Shown: one piece after another, positions 19,395 to 28,955 of the stretch
How the letters are laid out: each line of letters opens with the position of its first letter
Position numbering within the stretch: the stretch's first letter is position 1
Origin: Shouchella rhizosphaerae
GTDB lineage: Bacteria > Bacillota > Bacilli > Bacillales > Bacillaceae_D
DNA: 64,000 nt
Assembly (NCBI RefSeq): GCF_900142675.1
Contig: NZ_FRBS01000003.1
Span: 248,001 to 312,000, forward strand
Direction of reading: 5' to 3'
Made by a program: the position numbers and the translations under genes
Notes under the pieces: generated by a model
Told to the model about the DNA's origin: nothing
What the model saw: the letters and a program-made list of their open reading frames with translations, nothing else
Database searches by the model: none

Positions 19395-21104
19395 TTAATC
19401 TTCCATTGTCGATAAGTCGCCTGTCGGCAAATCCAATTCCCACGCTTTTAATACGCGGCGCATAATTTTTCCGCTGCGCGTTTTTGGCAATGACTTGCGG
19501 AATTCCATTTCCCGCGGTGCTGCATGAGCTGCGAGTCCTGTCTTTACAAATTGGCGAATCTCTTCTTTTAATTCGTCAGTGACTTCATAGCCTTGGCGCA
19601 GTGCAATAAATGCTTTGATAATTTCTCCACGGACAGGGTCAGGTTTGCCAATGACCCCTGCTTCCGCAACGGCTGGGTGTTCAACCAGTTTGCTTTCCAC
19701 CTCAAATGGACCAACACGCTCACCTGCGGTCATAATGACATCGTCAATCCGACCTTGGAACCAAAAGTAACCATCTTCATCCATATAAGCAGAATCGCCA
19801 GACACATACCAGCCGTCAAGCTCAAAATAGCTTTGGTATTTGGCTTCATTGTTCCAAATGGCACGCATCATCGCTGGCCAGCCTTTTTTAATGGCAAGAT
19901 TGCCCATTCGGTTCGGTGGCAGTTCATTGCCTCTATCATCAATGATGGCGGCCTCGACGCCTGGAATCGGTTTGCCCATTGATCCTGGTCGAATTTCCAT
20001 TGCCGGGTAGTTACAGATCATTTGCGCTCCTGTTTCCGTCATCCACCACGTGTCATGAATGCGTTTGTCAAAGACTTTCACTCCCCAGCGCACCACTTCA
20101 GGATTGAGCGGTTCGCCAACGCTTAAGACATGACGCAGTGACGAGAGATCATATTGTTTAACAAGTTCGTCGCCTGCGCTCATCAACATACGAAATGCGG
20201 TTGGCGCGCTGTACCAAACTGTTACTTTGTAGCGCTGAATCGTCTCATACCAATCAGTCGGTGAGAAGCGGCCGCCGCGCACCACATTGGTTACCCCTGC
20301 AAGCCAAGGCGCAAAAATACCGTAAGACGTTCCCGTTACCCAGCCAGGGTCGGCCGTGCACCAGTAAATGTCATCTGGCTGCAAGTCGAGGACGACTTTG
20401 GCCGTGTGGTAATGTTGGACCATCGCCTCATGAACATGAAGAACCCCTTTTGGCTTGCCCGTTGAGCCAGACGTATAATGGAGAATGAGCCCGTCTTCCC
20501 GATCTACCCATTCAATTGCAACATCACTTGGTGCTGCCTGAAGCCGCTTGTTTAACTGTAAAAAAGGGCCATTGTCTTCATACGTTTCATCAGCGACTAG
20601 CACCGTTTCTAAATCAGGCAAATCATCAAACGGCACCCGTTCTAGTAATGTCGGTGTTGTGATAAGCACTTTTGCGCCACTGTCTTCAAGACGGTCACGC
20701 ACAGCCCCTTCCATAAAAGCTTCAAACAACGGGCCAACAATCGCCCCTATTTTTATGGCGCCAAGAAGCGTAAAATACAGCTCAGGTGTGCGTGGCATAA
20801 AAATAAAGACACGGTCGCCTTTTTTAACGTTGGCTTCTTTTAGCACATTCGCTGCTTTGTTTGAGAACGTCTTCATTTCCGCAAATGTATAGGATTCATC
20901 ACGGCGCGCATCGCTATAATAAAGAGCAACCTGTTCGCCTTTGCCGTTCTCGGCATGATAATCAATCGCTTCATAGGCAAGGTTGACTTTGCCTGTTTTA
21001 TGCCAGGAAAACGTTTTTCTGACATCCTCCCAGTCAAAGTTTTGTACAGCTTCTTCATAATTTTTCAGGTTATGGTTTCCTTCAATAGCAGGAAGCGCTT
21101 TCAT
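19395..21104 (-). CDS. acsA: Acetyl-CoA synthetase AcsA
   Basis: 569-residue AMP-forming ligase that activates acetate to acetyl-CoA. The ATP-binding loop is HYTSGSTGKPKGVLH (about 215-230). DSAYMDEDGYFWFQGR and GERVGPFEVES are the A8-A10 region. KTRSGKIMRR carries Lys546, the residue acetylated by AcuA and deacetylated by AcuC in B. subtilis. The divergent acuABC operon encodes that switch here too. A cre overlaps the -35 box, which predicts CcpA repression. Confidence 0.96.
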   Translation of the reverse strand: MKALPAIEGNHNLKNYEEAVQNFDWEDVRKTFSWHKTGKVNLAYEAIDYHAENGKGEQVALYYSDARRDESYTFAEMKTFSNKAANVLKEANVKKGDRVFIFMPRTPELYFTLLGAIKIGAIVGPLFEAFMEGAVRDRLEDSGAKVLITTPTLLERVPFDDLPDLETVLVADETYEDNGPFLQLNKRLQAAPSDVAIEWVDREDGLILHYTSGSTGKPKGVLHVHEAMVQHYHTAKVVLDLQPDDIYWCTADPGWVTGTSYGIFAPWLAGVTNVVRGGRFSPTDWYETIQRYKVTVWYSAPTAFRMLMSAGDELVKQYDLSSLRHVLSVGEPLNPEVVRWGVKVFDKRIHDTWWMTETGAQMICNYPAMEIRPGSMGKPIPGVEAAIIDDRGNELPPNRMGNLAIKKGWPAMMRAIWNNEAKYQSYFELDGWYVSGDSAYMDEDGYFWFQGRIDDVIMTAGERVGPFEVESKLVEHPAVAEAGVIGKPDPVRGEIIKAFIALRQGYEVTDELKEEIRQFVKTGLAAHAAPREMEFRKSLPKTRSGKIMRRVLKAWELDLPTGDLSTMED

Positions 21105-21139
21105 AACAGGTTCACACCTCTCACTCTCAAATTAAGTTC

Positions 21140-21169
21140 ATTATAGTATAAACAAGGTAACGTTTTCAA
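21140..21169 (-). promoter_or_regulatory. acsA promoter with overlapping cre (CcpA) site
   Basis: On the minus strand TTGAAA (21164-21169), an 18-bp spacer and TATAAT (21140-21145). The cre-like sequence TGAAAACGTTACCT at 21155-21168 fits the CcpA operator pattern TG-A-A-A-n-C-G-n-T and covers the -35 and spacer. CcpA repression of acsA is known in B. subtilis. Confidence 0.7.
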
Positions 21170-21228
21170 ACAAAATTCACTCTTTGTTCCATTTATTTTC
21201 ATAAATTCGTCGATTTTCGTTCGCAACC

Positions 21229-21257
21229 TTCTTGTTTTCGTTTCTACAATGTATAAT
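21229..21257 (+). promoter_or_regulatory. Promoter of acuABC
   Basis: TTCTTG, 17-bp spacer, TATAAT (21252-21257) on the plus strand, about 33 bp before the acuA start. The -35 box is weak. Confidence 0.55.
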
Positions 21258-21289
21258 GAAAGCATAGATTGTCTAACCGAGGTGAAGCA

Positions 21290-21922
21290 ATGGAGCATCC
21301 AAAAACACTGATCCGCGAACCATATTCGATTGCAGGCAAGGAATTGGTTTTAGAGGGCCCTCTTCCAGCTAACGAACTTGCCGGTTATGATTTTCATGAA
21401 GGTTTAACTTCCTTCAGGCCAGCGACTGAACAAAAAAAAGCGCTTTTAGAAATTGCCGAATTGCCAGAAGGGCGTATTAACGTCGTCCGCGATGGCTCAA
21501 TGATCGTTGGCTATGTGACATTTGTTTATCCTGACCCTCTGGAACGATGGTCAGAAGGCAATATGGAAAACTTGCTCGAACTCGGTGCGATTGAAATTGC
21601 GCCTCCATACCGGGCGCTTGGGATCGGCAAACAGCTGTTGCGCTTATCAATGAAAGATGAAGCCATGGAAAACTATATTATTATTACAACAGAGTATTAC
21701 TGGCATTGGGATTTAAAAGGAAGCGGACTCGACGTCTGGGAATACCGAAAAGTGATGGAAAAAATGATGAACGCTGGTGGGCTCATTTGGTATGCAACCG
21801 ACGATCCAGAAATTAGTTCCCATCCGGCAAACTGCTTAATGGCGCGAATTGGAAAGAATGTTGACCAGAACTCGATTGAAAAATTCGACCAGCTCCGCTT
21901 TGTAAACCGCTTTATGTACTAG
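21290..21922 (+). CDS. acuA: Acetoin utilization / AcsA-acetyltransferase AcuA
   Basis: 210-residue GNAT acetyltransferase. The acetyl-CoA binding pattern is in IEIAPPYRALGIGKQLLRLS (about 105-125). In B. subtilis AcuA acetylates and silences acetyl-CoA synthetase. ATG at 21290 with GAGGTGAAGCA is the right start. It is the first gene of acuABC, divergent from its target acsA. Confidence 0.94.
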   Translation: MEHPKTLIREPYSIAGKELVLEGPLPANELAGYDFHEGLTSFRPATEQKKALLEIAELPEGRINVVRDGSMIVGYVTFVYPDPLERWSEGNMENLLELGAIEIAPPYRALGIGKQLLRLSMKDEAMENYIIITTEYYWHWDLKGSGLDVWEYRKVMEKMMNAGGLIWYATDDPEISSHPANCLMARIGKNVDQNSIEKFDQLRFVNRFMY

Positions 21923-21937
21923 AAAGGAGGTTTGCCA

Positions 21938-22591
21938 ATGAAAATCAAAACAATTATGCGCACGAATGTGCCAACACTAACAAACACTGACACAATTGAA
22001 GATGCGATTGCCCTAATGGAAAGCGCTTCCATTCGTCATATTCCTATTACGAACGGTCACACAGCTGTCGTTGGCATTGTGTCTGACCGGGATATTCGTG
22101 ATATACGGCCTTCTACCCTTTCCGTAACCAAAGAAGCAACTGATTTTTTGCAACCGGTTACGAAAATAATGAGTACTCCTGTGTTAACCGCTCATCCTGA
22201 TGATGACGTCCAAGAAGTTGCACGCCTGTTTTTCCAGAATCGCGTCGGCTGTCTCCCAGTTGTGGACAATGATCGATTGGTAGGACTGATCACAGAGTCT
22301 GATATGCTTTATAGTTTAACCAAACTCCTCGGCGCAGATCAGCCGAGCTCCATTATCGAAGTGTGTGTACACAACCGCCCTGGGCAGTTGGCAGATGTCG
22401 CCGCCGTTTTTAAAAAAGAGCGTATTAATATTGTTAGCGCTGTCGCTTATCCGAGCAAAAAAGCAGAAAAATATATGCTCTCATTTCGTGTCCAAACGAT
22501 TGATCCACGGCGTATTATTGCGGCACTGCAATTGGCAGGATATGAAGTCTATAATCCGCTGTTTCCCGCACTGGGAGGTTCCAATGAATAA
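21938..22591 (+). CDS. acuB: CBS-ACT domain protein AcuB
   Basis: 217-residue protein with two CBS domains (about 1-60 and 75-135) that usually bind adenosyl nucleotides. A C-terminal ACT-like domain (about 140-215) begins IIEVCVHNRPGQLADVAAVF. It is thought to sense energy state for the AcuA/AcuC switch, but its biochemical job is unproven. ATG at 21938 follows AAAGGAGG. Its end overlaps acuC by 8 bp. Confidence 0.92.
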   Translation: MKIKTIMRTNVPTLTNTDTIEDAIALMESASIRHIPITNGHTAVVGIVSDRDIRDIRPSTLSVTKEATDFLQPVTKIMSTPVLTAHPDDDVQEVARLFFQNRVGCLPVVDNDRLVGLITESDMLYSLTKLLGADQPSSIIEVCVHNRPGQLADVAAVFKKERINIVSAVAYPSKKAEKYMLSFRVQTIDPRRIIAALQLAGYEVYNPLFPALGGSNE

Positions 22592-23774
22592 CAAAGAAGC
22601 TGTCCTTGTATATGGACCAAGTCAATATCCGTATAAATTTAACGAAACACACCCATTTCATCCCCTTCGTCTCGAGTTGACATACTCTCTCTTGGAAGAG
22701 TTGGGGGCGGTGCAAAACCAGCCACTCATTCAACCTAGCGCAGCTACAAAAACAGAATTGGAGCTGATTCATGATCCGCGTTTTATTGAAGCAGTCATTG
22801 CAGGCGGCGAAGGACGGTTACCAGATAGCGCAGCAGAAGCATACGGGCTAAAAACGGAAGACACGCCCCTTTTTCCCCATATGCACGAAGCGGCTGCCCA
22901 TTTAGTTGGCGGAACACTCCGGGCTTGTGACGCAGTTTTAGCCGATGGCTACTTGCATGCCTTCCACTTAGGCGGTGGCCTTCACCATGGCTTTCGCGGA
23001 CGAGCGTCCGGTTTTTGCATTTACAATGATTCTTCGATTGCGATCGAGTACATGCGGCGAAAATATGGTGTGCGGATCCTTTATGTCGATACGGATGCTC
23101 ACCACGGGGACGGCGTCCAATGGGCCTTTTACGACGACCCAGATGTATGTACGCTAAGTTTGCACGAGACAGGGCGCTATTTGTTTCCAGGAACTGGCCA
23201 CGTGACAGAAAAAGGGTCAGGCAAAGGCTATGGCTTTTCCATCAATGTCCCACTTGATGCGTTTACAGAAGATGAATCTTTTTTAGACGTCTACCAGTCG
23301 GCTTTTACAGAAGTCGCCGACTTTTTCAAACCTGACATTATCGTTACACAAAACGGGGCCGACGCCCATTATCTCGACCCTTTATCGCATTTGCATGTAT
23401 CAATGAACGTGTACCGCGAAATTCCACGGCTCGCCCACCAGCTAGCTCATACGTATTGCGGCGGAAAATGGGTTGCTGTCGGCGGCGGAGGCTATGACAA
23501 ATGGCGAGTTGTCCCACGGGCATGGGCATTGATTTGGTTGGAAATGAGCGGGCAAACCGCATTCGCAAACGACCATGTGCCTCAAGCTTGGATAGACAAG
23601 TGGAAGGACAAGGCGGAAGAAACACTGCCGACGACATGGACAGACGCTACTATCCCAGAAATACCGAGAAGAAAAGAAATTACCGCCAAGAACAATTTGA
23701 CGTTGGAAAAAGCATTGTACCATATTCGTACAGAGAAACAAGCAGCACAGAAACAGGGGGAAAAGCATGAATAA
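22584..23774 (+). CDS. acuC: Lysine deacetylase AcuC (class I HDAC family)
   Basis: 396-residue zinc-dependent deacetylase homologous to eukaryotic HDACs. GGGLHHGFRGRASGFCIYND and DTDAHHGDGVQWAF hold the active-site histidines and metal aspartate, and GGGGYDKW is the late tyrosine motif. It reactivates AcsA by removing the AcuA-added acetyl group. ATG at 22584 has GGGAGG just upstream and overlaps the end of acuB. Confidence 0.95.
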   Translation: MNNKEAVLVYGPSQYPYKFNETHPFHPLRLELTYSLLEELGAVQNQPLIQPSAATKTELELIHDPRFIEAVIAGGEGRLPDSAAEAYGLKTEDTPLFPHMHEAAAHLVGGTLRACDAVLADGYLHAFHLGGGLHHGFRGRASGFCIYNDSSIAIEYMRRKYGVRILYVDTDAHHGDGVQWAFYDDPDVCTLSLHETGRYLFPGTGHVTEKGSGKGYGFSINVPLDAFTEDESFLDVYQSAFTEVADFFKPDIIVTQNGADAHYLDPLSHLHVSMNVYREIPRLAHQLAHTYCGGKWVAVGGGGYDKWRVVPRAWALIWLEMSGQTAFANDHVPQAWIDKWKDKAEETLPTTWTDATIPEIPRRKEITAKNNLTLEKALYHIRTEKQAAQKQGEKHE

Positions 23775-23800
23775 AGCCGGATCTGTTTAAGATCCGGCTT
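23774..23800. terminator. Terminator between acuC and ccpA
   Basis: Perfect 10-bp stem AAGCCGGATC / GATCCGGCTT with a 7-nt loop between convergent acuC and ccpA. Confidence 0.75.
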
Positions 23801-23864
23801 CAGCTTGTAAACAAACGCCCGTGGCATCGTCGATCACCGAACGTTTTTTATCAGTCTTGCAAGG

Positions 23865-24863
23865 TTATTTCGTTGAGCCACGGCTTTCAATGCGATGTGG
23901 CAATGTTACTGTGTAGTTGTCTACTTCTTCTTTATTCATTAGTTTGGTCAGCAAACGCATGGAAACAGCGCCAATGTCATAAAGGGGCTGGACAACGGTC
24001 GTTAAGGTTGGACGTACCATTGTAGCCAAACGTGTATTGTCAAAACCAAGTACTTCAATATCACCAGGCACATCATAACCACGATCTTGGATGCCATGGA
24101 TGACGCCTAACGCCATTTCATCGTTTGAAGCAAATAGCGCTGTCGGTTTTTCGTCAAGGGCAAGAAATGCATCCATTGCTTCCATACCTGAATCATACGT
24201 GTAATCGCCAATGACAATCAGGTTTTCATCAAATTCAATATTGTTTTTCTGAAGCGCTTGGCGATAACCAGCAAACTTCTGGTAGCCATTGATTGGGTCT
24301 TCCAGCGAACCGCTCAACATGCCGATTCGTTTATGGCCTTTTTCAATTAAAAATTGGATCGCGTCTTCAGCCGCTTGTGTGTAATCAATATTAACTGACG
24401 GAAATGATTTCTCATCATCTAATGTGGCAGCAAGAACAATCGGTACAGGTGCCCGTTTAAATTGCTCCGCATGCTCCTCTGTAATTTCGCCGCCCATAAA
24501 CACAATACCGTCCACTTGCTTTTCCAATAACGTATTAATCAAGTGAATTTCTTTGTCTTTGTTTTGGTCAGAGTTACAAAGAATGATATTGTACTTATAC
24601 ATAGTGGCAATGTCTTCGATTCCCCGCGCCAGCTCTGAGAAGAAAATGCTTGAAATATCCGGGATAATGACGCCAACTGTTGTAGTACGTTTGCTAGCTA
24701 GCCCCCTGGCTACTGCATTTGGACGGTAATTTAAGCGTTCAATTGCTTCCAGAACTTTTTTCCTTGTTGTCGGTTTTACATTTGGGTTTCCGTTGACTAC
24801 TCGGGAAACAGTAGCCATTGAGACGCCAGCTTCTCTAGCTACATCATAAATGGTCGTATTCAT
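23865..24863 (-). CDS. ccpA: Catabolite control protein CcpA
   Basis: 332-residue LacI/GalR regulator. The N-terminal HTH reads [20 protein letters not shown], followed by the hinge helix [13 protein letters not shown]. The periplasmic-binding-like core with [19 protein letters not shown] is that of CcpA. With HPr-Ser46-P it binds cre sites and controls carbon metabolism, likely including acsA, ackA and aco in this window. The start ATG at 24863 gives the usual length, but the ribosome site is poor; the frame is open for 29 more codons. No motPS genes follow. Confidence 0.95.
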   Translation of the reverse strand: MNTTIYDVAREAGVSMATVSRVVNGNPNVKPTTRKKVLEAIERLNYRPNAVARGLASKRTTTVGVIIPDISSIFFSELARGIEDIATMYKYNIILCNSDQNKDKEIHLINTLLEKQVDGIVFMGGEITEEHAEQFKRAPVPIVLAATLDDEKSFPSVNIDYTQAAEDAIQFLIEKGHKRIGMLSGSLEDPINGYQKFAGYRQALQKNNIEFDENLIVIGDYTYDSGMEAMDAFLALDEKPTALFASNDEMALGVIHGIQDRGYDVPGDIEVLGFDNTRLATMVRPTLTTVVQPLYDIGAVSMRLLTKLMNKEEVDNYTVTLPHRIESRGSTK

Positions 24864-25117
24864 CTTATTTTGCTGCCCGCGCAGCTTATACGCAGCAGCT
24901 TCCTCCTCACTATGACGATATTCATGATTGTGTATCATATACGATAGCAATAACTGTTTTTCATTGTAATGTTTCTTCTATCATACGATACACTAAGATT
25001 TCCTGCAATGATTAAAGACTATCTTTCATACTTTTTCACCATTTGAAAAACAGTTTTCTTTTTTCATTATAACAGTATTACTAAAATGCCCCTTTTTAGA
25101 TGCTTTTAAACAGAAAA

Positions 25118-25145
25118 GCAGCTCAAAATTTCTTTGAGCTGCTTT
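25118..25145 (-). terminator. Terminator after the DAHP synthase gene
   Basis: AAGCAGCTCAAA / TTTGAGCTGCTTTT hairpin with a T tract on the minus strand, four bases beyond the stop. The remaining gap to ccpA is A/T rich. Confidence 0.75.
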
Positions 25146-25148
25146 TGA

Positions 25149-26240
25149 TTACGCTTGTTTAATTGGAGCTTTGTAAAGGCCTGATTCGATTAAGCCATCT
25201 AAAAATTGATTGAATTGCTCAAAATTCATTTGCTGCGCTGAATCAGACAAAGCGACAGCAGGGTCTGGATGGACTTCCGCCATCACCGCATCTGCCCCGA
25301 TCGCTAGAGCTGCTTTTGCGGCTGGCAGAAGCAAATCACGGCGTCCAGTAGAATGTGTGACATCAACCATTACTGGCAAATGTGTCTCTTGTTTTAAAAT
25401 CGGCACGGCGGAAATATCGAGCGTGTTGCGTGTTGCTTTCTCGTAAGTACGAATGCCACGTTCGCAAAGCATCAACTGACTGTTTCCTTTTGAGACGATG
25501 TATTCAGCAGCGTGGATAAATTCTTCAATCGTTGCGGATAAGCCACGCTTTAACAATACAGGCGTTTTAACAGAGCCAGCAGCTTTGAGCAGTTCAAAGT
25601 TTTGCATGTTACGAGCGCCAATTTGGATGACATCGACATATTCTGTTGCCACTTCAACGTCAGCTGGAGTGACAATTTCACTAATAACCGCCATATCAAG
25701 CTCATCAGCAACACGTTTCAATATTTTTAAGCCTTCTAAACCTAGGCCTTGGAAATCATAAGGAGACGTACGTGGCTTAAAAGCACCGCCTCGGAGAAGG
25801 CGCTGCCCCCTCTTTTTCATCTCTTTCGCCACAGCTAGCACTTGTTCATAACTTTCAACGGCACATGGGCCAAAAACAAACCGTTGCTGGCCATCGCCGA
25901 TTTTTTCCCCTTTGACATCAACAGTCGTGTTTTCAGGCTGTTTTTTTCGGGATACTAAGAGCGCTTTGCTGTTGTCCTCTTCTTGCAACTCTAAGCTCGC
26001 TTTAAAAATTTGTTTAAATAAATGCTGAAGTGTCGCTGTTTCAAATGGCCCTTCATTGTGTTTGGCAATATGGTCTAGCATGCTCCGTTCTCGAACTGGA
26101 TCAAAGCGGTTAATGCCTTGTTCTCTTTTAATATCGCCAATTTCCTTTACAAGCCTCGCACGCTCATTAATCTTTTCAAGAATAGCAAGGTTAACTTTGT
26201 CTAACTCATCTCTAAGGGAATCCAACTGTTCATTGCTCAT
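25149..26240 (-). CDS. aroA: Bifunctional chorismate mutase / DAHP synthase AroA(G)
   Basis: 363-residue first enzyme of the shikimate pathway. Residues about 1-90 are an AroQ-type chorismate mutase used as a feedback-sensing domain ([20 protein letters not shown], then [12 protein letters not shown]-type helices). The rest is a type I-beta DAHP synthase with [28 protein letters not shown] and [11 protein letters not shown]. This is the arrangement of B. subtilis AroA next to ccpA. I chose ATG at 26240, preceded by GGAGAGACGAT. Confidence 0.95.
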   Translation of the reverse strand: MSNEQLDSLRDELDKVNLAILEKINERARLVKEIGDIKREQGINRFDPVRERSMLDHIAKHNEGPFETATLQHLFKQIFKASLELQEEDNSKALLVSRKKQPENTTVDVKGEKIGDGQQRFVFGPCAVESYEQVLAVAKEMKKRGQRLLRGGAFKPRTSPYDFQGLGLEGLKILKRVADELDMAVISEIVTPADVEVATEYVDVIQIGARNMQNFELLKAAGSVKTPVLLKRGLSATIEEFIHAAEYIVSKGNSQLMLCERGIRTYEKATRNTLDISAVPILKQETHLPVMVDVTHSTGRRDLLLPAAKAALAIGADAVMAEVHPDPAVALSDSAQQMNFEQFNQFLDGLIESGLYKAPIKQA

Positions 26241-26374
26241 ATCGTCTCTCCGCACCTTTCTCTCTGTCAGAAATTTAACTTTTGTCTATTATAGCTGACT
26301 GGCGTTAAAAAGTCACGGACTTTTTCTTTATTACTTAGACGCTTTTACGTAATAAAGTGAGATTAAGAGGAAAA

Positions 26375-26403
26375 GCGCGATGAAAACTCGGTCTCATCGC
26401 GCT
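26375..26403 (-). terminator. Terminator after ytxH
   Basis: GCGCGATGA / TCATCGCGC arms flanked by AAA and TTTTT, just downstream of the ytxH stop on the minus strand. Confidence 0.7.
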
Positions 26404-26419
26404 TTTTGTTTGCTTTCTT

Positions 26420-26836
26420 TTAGCTTTCCGTATTCGCATTGGCGCGAACTTCTTTTTCCGCTTCTTCAATTTCATTTTTGACTGTTTCTGAAATGGTTTC
26501 CGAAGCTTCTTTTGCATCCTGTTTTAAATCTTCAGCAAGACTCGCCGCTTCATTTACTTGGTCTTCTGCTTCTTTTTTGACAGAAGCGCTCAAATCTTTT
26601 ACTTTTTCAACCACTTGCATAGACTGATCTGTTACACTTTTGGCGATATTGTTCGACTTTTCTCTAGCTATGTCCACCCATTCGTTGCCTTTTTCATAAG
26701 CGGCGCTCGCTTGATCGCTTATGTCGCTACGTAATTCTTTTCCTGATTTAGGTGCGAGAAACAATGCGGTTGTCGCGCCAACAATTCCACCGATTAACGT
26801 CCCAATCAAAAAGTCTTTTGTATTCATATCACCCAT
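26420..26836 (-). CDS. ytxH: YtxH-like general stress protein
   Basis: 138-residue YtxH family protein: an N-terminal glycine-rich hydrophobic segment (FLIGTLIGGIVGATTALFLAPKSGKE), then a long charged helical tail rich in E, K, S and A. The YtxH family is general-stress associated in B. subtilis. ATG at 26836 follows GGAGGAG. It is 19 bp downstream of ytxG in one operon; ytxJ, the third gene in B. subtilis, is missing. Confidence 0.9.
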   Translation of the reverse strand: MGDMNTKDFLIGTLIGGIVGATTALFLAPKSGKELRSDISDQASAAYEKGNEWVDIAREKSNNIAKSVTDQSMQVVEKVKDLSASVKKEAEDQVNEAASLAEDLKQDAKEASETISETVKNEIEEAEKEVRANANTES

Positions 26837-26855
26837 TCTAACTCCTCCTTGTTTG

Positions 26856-27281
26856 TCAACGATCAAGCTGTTGCTTTCGTTGTTTAAATTTTGTATAGAA
26901 ATCCAAAACAGCCTGTCCCCATTGCACTGCTTGGGAGACTGTTTCAGCATTCCGACTTGTTTGGTCACTTATTTTGGTAGAAACTTGGTGAACAGATTGG
27001 TTGAGTGTTTTCATCGATTCACCCAACTCTTTAGCGGCGCCAAACACGGTATTGAGCGACTCCGATTTCTGTTGTAAGTCGTCTGCTAAAACATTGGTTT
27101 TTTTCAAAAGCAATTCGGATTCAGTCGTAATCCCTCGCAGTTGTTTTTCAAGCGCTTCCACCGTTGCCGATGTGTTTTCAAGCGTTTTGGTAGCTGATTT
27201 CAGTGTTTTGATTAAATAAATAACCAGTATCGCAAAAGCCAGTGCAACAATCAAGGCGCTTATGTATAAGATGGCTTCCAC
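26856..27281 (-). CDS. ytxG: DUF948 protein YtxG
   Basis: 141-residue protein with an N-terminal membrane helix (ILYISALIVALAFAILVIYLI) and a heptad-rich helical region, typical of DUF948. GTG at 27281 follows AAGGAGGGG at 7 bp. It pairs with ytxH; a stress or cell-envelope role is known only in outline. Confidence 0.9.
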   Translation of the reverse strand: MEAILYISALIVALAFAILVIYLIKTLKSATKTLENTSATVEALEKQLRGITTESELLLKKTNVLADDLQQKSESLNTVFGAAKELGESMKTLNQSVHQVSTKISDQTSRNAETVSQAVQWGQAVLDFYTKFKQRKQQLDR

Positions 27282-27399
27282 TTATCATCCCCTCCTTCCT
27301 ACATACTTTACCCAAGTTTAATAAGATCAAACCTAAATTGCAATGTGCTAAAGAAACATTTTCGACAAATGCCTGCGTTTTCCCTTCAAAATAAAAAAA

Positions 27400-27418
27400 G
27401 CAGCTGAAAATCAGCTGC
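27400..27418 (-). terminator. Terminator after murC
   Basis: GCAGCTGA / TCAGCTGC stem followed by TTTTTTTATTTT on the minus strand. Confidence 0.75.
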
Positions 27419-27470
27419 CTAATGTAACCACATGTTCATACCTGCTACTCACTTTGGCTTTTCTATTCAA

Positions 27471-28778
27471 TTACGAACTTGATTCGATCAATGCTTCATA
27501 GGCTTTTTGGTATTTCTGGATGTCACCAGCGCCCATAAACAACAGAACAGACTCCCCGTGGCCTTTGAGCGTTTCAATTTCTGCTTCCGTCAACAGTTTT
27601 GCGCCATCAACAAGCGCTTGTAGCTGTTCGATCGAAAGAGAACCTTGTTCTTCCCTCGCCGAGCCAAAAATATCGCATAAATAAACGTGGTCGGCTTGGC
27701 TGAGCGCTTCCGCAAATTCATTTAAAAACGTTTTTGTCCGCGTAAATGTATGAGGCTGGAATATCGCTGTCACTTCTCGGTCATGGTATTTCTTTTTTGT
27801 CGCCTCAATTGTAGCTGCAATTTCTGTCGGATGGTGGGCATAGTCATCAATTAATATTTGCTTGCCTGAACGTTTTTCGCTAAAACGCCGTTTGACGCCA
27901 GCAAATGTTTTTAAGTGCTCAACAATGTCTTCATAGCCAATGCCTTCATAGTGGCATAAGGCAATGACAGACAAAGCGTTTTTGACATTGTGGTCGCCGA
28001 AGCCAGGGATTACAAACGACCCAAACAGATCGCCTCTAACCCAGGCATCAAACGCCGTCCCTTCTGGCGTGTTTTTAATCGATTTCGCTTGAAAATCATT
28101 GTGGTCGCCAAGGCCATAATAAACAATTGGCACATTCGCCTGCAATGTTTGCAAATGTTCATCGTCGCCGCAAGCAATAATCGCTTTATTGACTTGCTTC
28201 GCCATCGTTTGGAAAGCAGAAACGACATCTTCCACGCTCTTGAAATAATCAGGATGGTCAAAATCAATATTGGTCATAACGCAATAATCAGGCGAGTAAT
28301 TTAAGAAATGGCGGCGGTACTCGCATGCTTCAAATACAAAATACGTTGAATTGGCCGCACCTTTCCCTGTCCCATCGCCAATCAAATAAGAGGTAGGCTC
28401 AACAGACCCTAACACATGAGCGAGCAACCCTGTTGTCGACGTTTTTCCATGTGAGCCTGAAACAGCAATGCTTGTAAACTGTTTAATAAAGGAGCCAAGA
28501 AATTCTGGATAGACATCCACTTTCAAACCGAGCTCCCGCGCCCGTTTGATTTCCTCATGTGTTTCCCCATAAGCAGCTGATACAATGACATGTTGCCCGT
28601 TTTTAATATTGTCGCGCGAAAAAGGCAATAACGTAATGCCTTTTCGTTCTAACGGCTTCTGAGTAAAAATTGTTTCTTCAATGTCCGATCCTTGTACATT
28701 CTCATTTAAATCATGCAGGATTTGCGCCAATGCGCTCATGCCTGAACCTTTGATTCCGGTAAAGTGATAGTTTGTCAA
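27471..28778 (-). CDS. murC: UDP-N-acetylmuramate-L-alanine ligase MurC
   Basis: 435-residue Mur ligase adding L-Ala to UDP-MurNAc, the first peptide step of peptidoglycan synthesis. [14 protein letters not shown] is the UDP-binding loop. [15 protein letters not shown] is the ATP P-loop, and [10 protein letters not shown] a substrate-binding motif. I chose the TTG at 28778 because GGAGG lies eight bases upstream and the protein then begins (M)[13 protein letters not shown], like B. subtilis MurC. Confidence 0.95.
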   Translation of the reverse strand: MTNYHFTGIKGSGMSALAQILHDLNENVQGSDIEETIFTQKPLERKGITLLPFSRDNIKNGQHVIVSAAYGETHEEIKRARELGLKVDVYPEFLGSFIKQFTSIAVSGSHGKTSTTGLLAHVLGSVEPTSYLIGDGTGKGAANSTYFVFEACEYRRHFLNYSPDYCVMTNIDFDHPDYFKSVEDVVSAFQTMAKQVNKAIIACGDDEHLQTLQANVPIVYYGLGDHNDFQAKSIKNTPEGTAFDAWVRGDLFGSFVIPGFGDHNVKNALSVIALCHYEGIGYEDIVEHLKTFAGVKRRFSEKRSGKQILIDDYAHHPTEIAATIEATKKKYHDREVTAIFQPHTFTRTKTFLNEFAEALSQADHVYLCDIFGSAREEQGSLSIEQLQALVDGAKLLTEAEIETLKGHGESVLLFMGAGDIQKYQKAYEALIESSS

Positions 28779-28955
28779 TCGTGAAGCCTCCAATCAAAAA
28801 AAGCAAATCGTATTCGACGCCTTGCGAACATGGCCCTCGTTCCATTAATTATATAGTAGTATATGTCATTTTTAAGAAAAGGTCCTGCAATTTGCATACG
28901 CCTTCCTGTAGCACGATTTGTTCCTTCCATATCATATAGAAATTTTCTTTATTTC

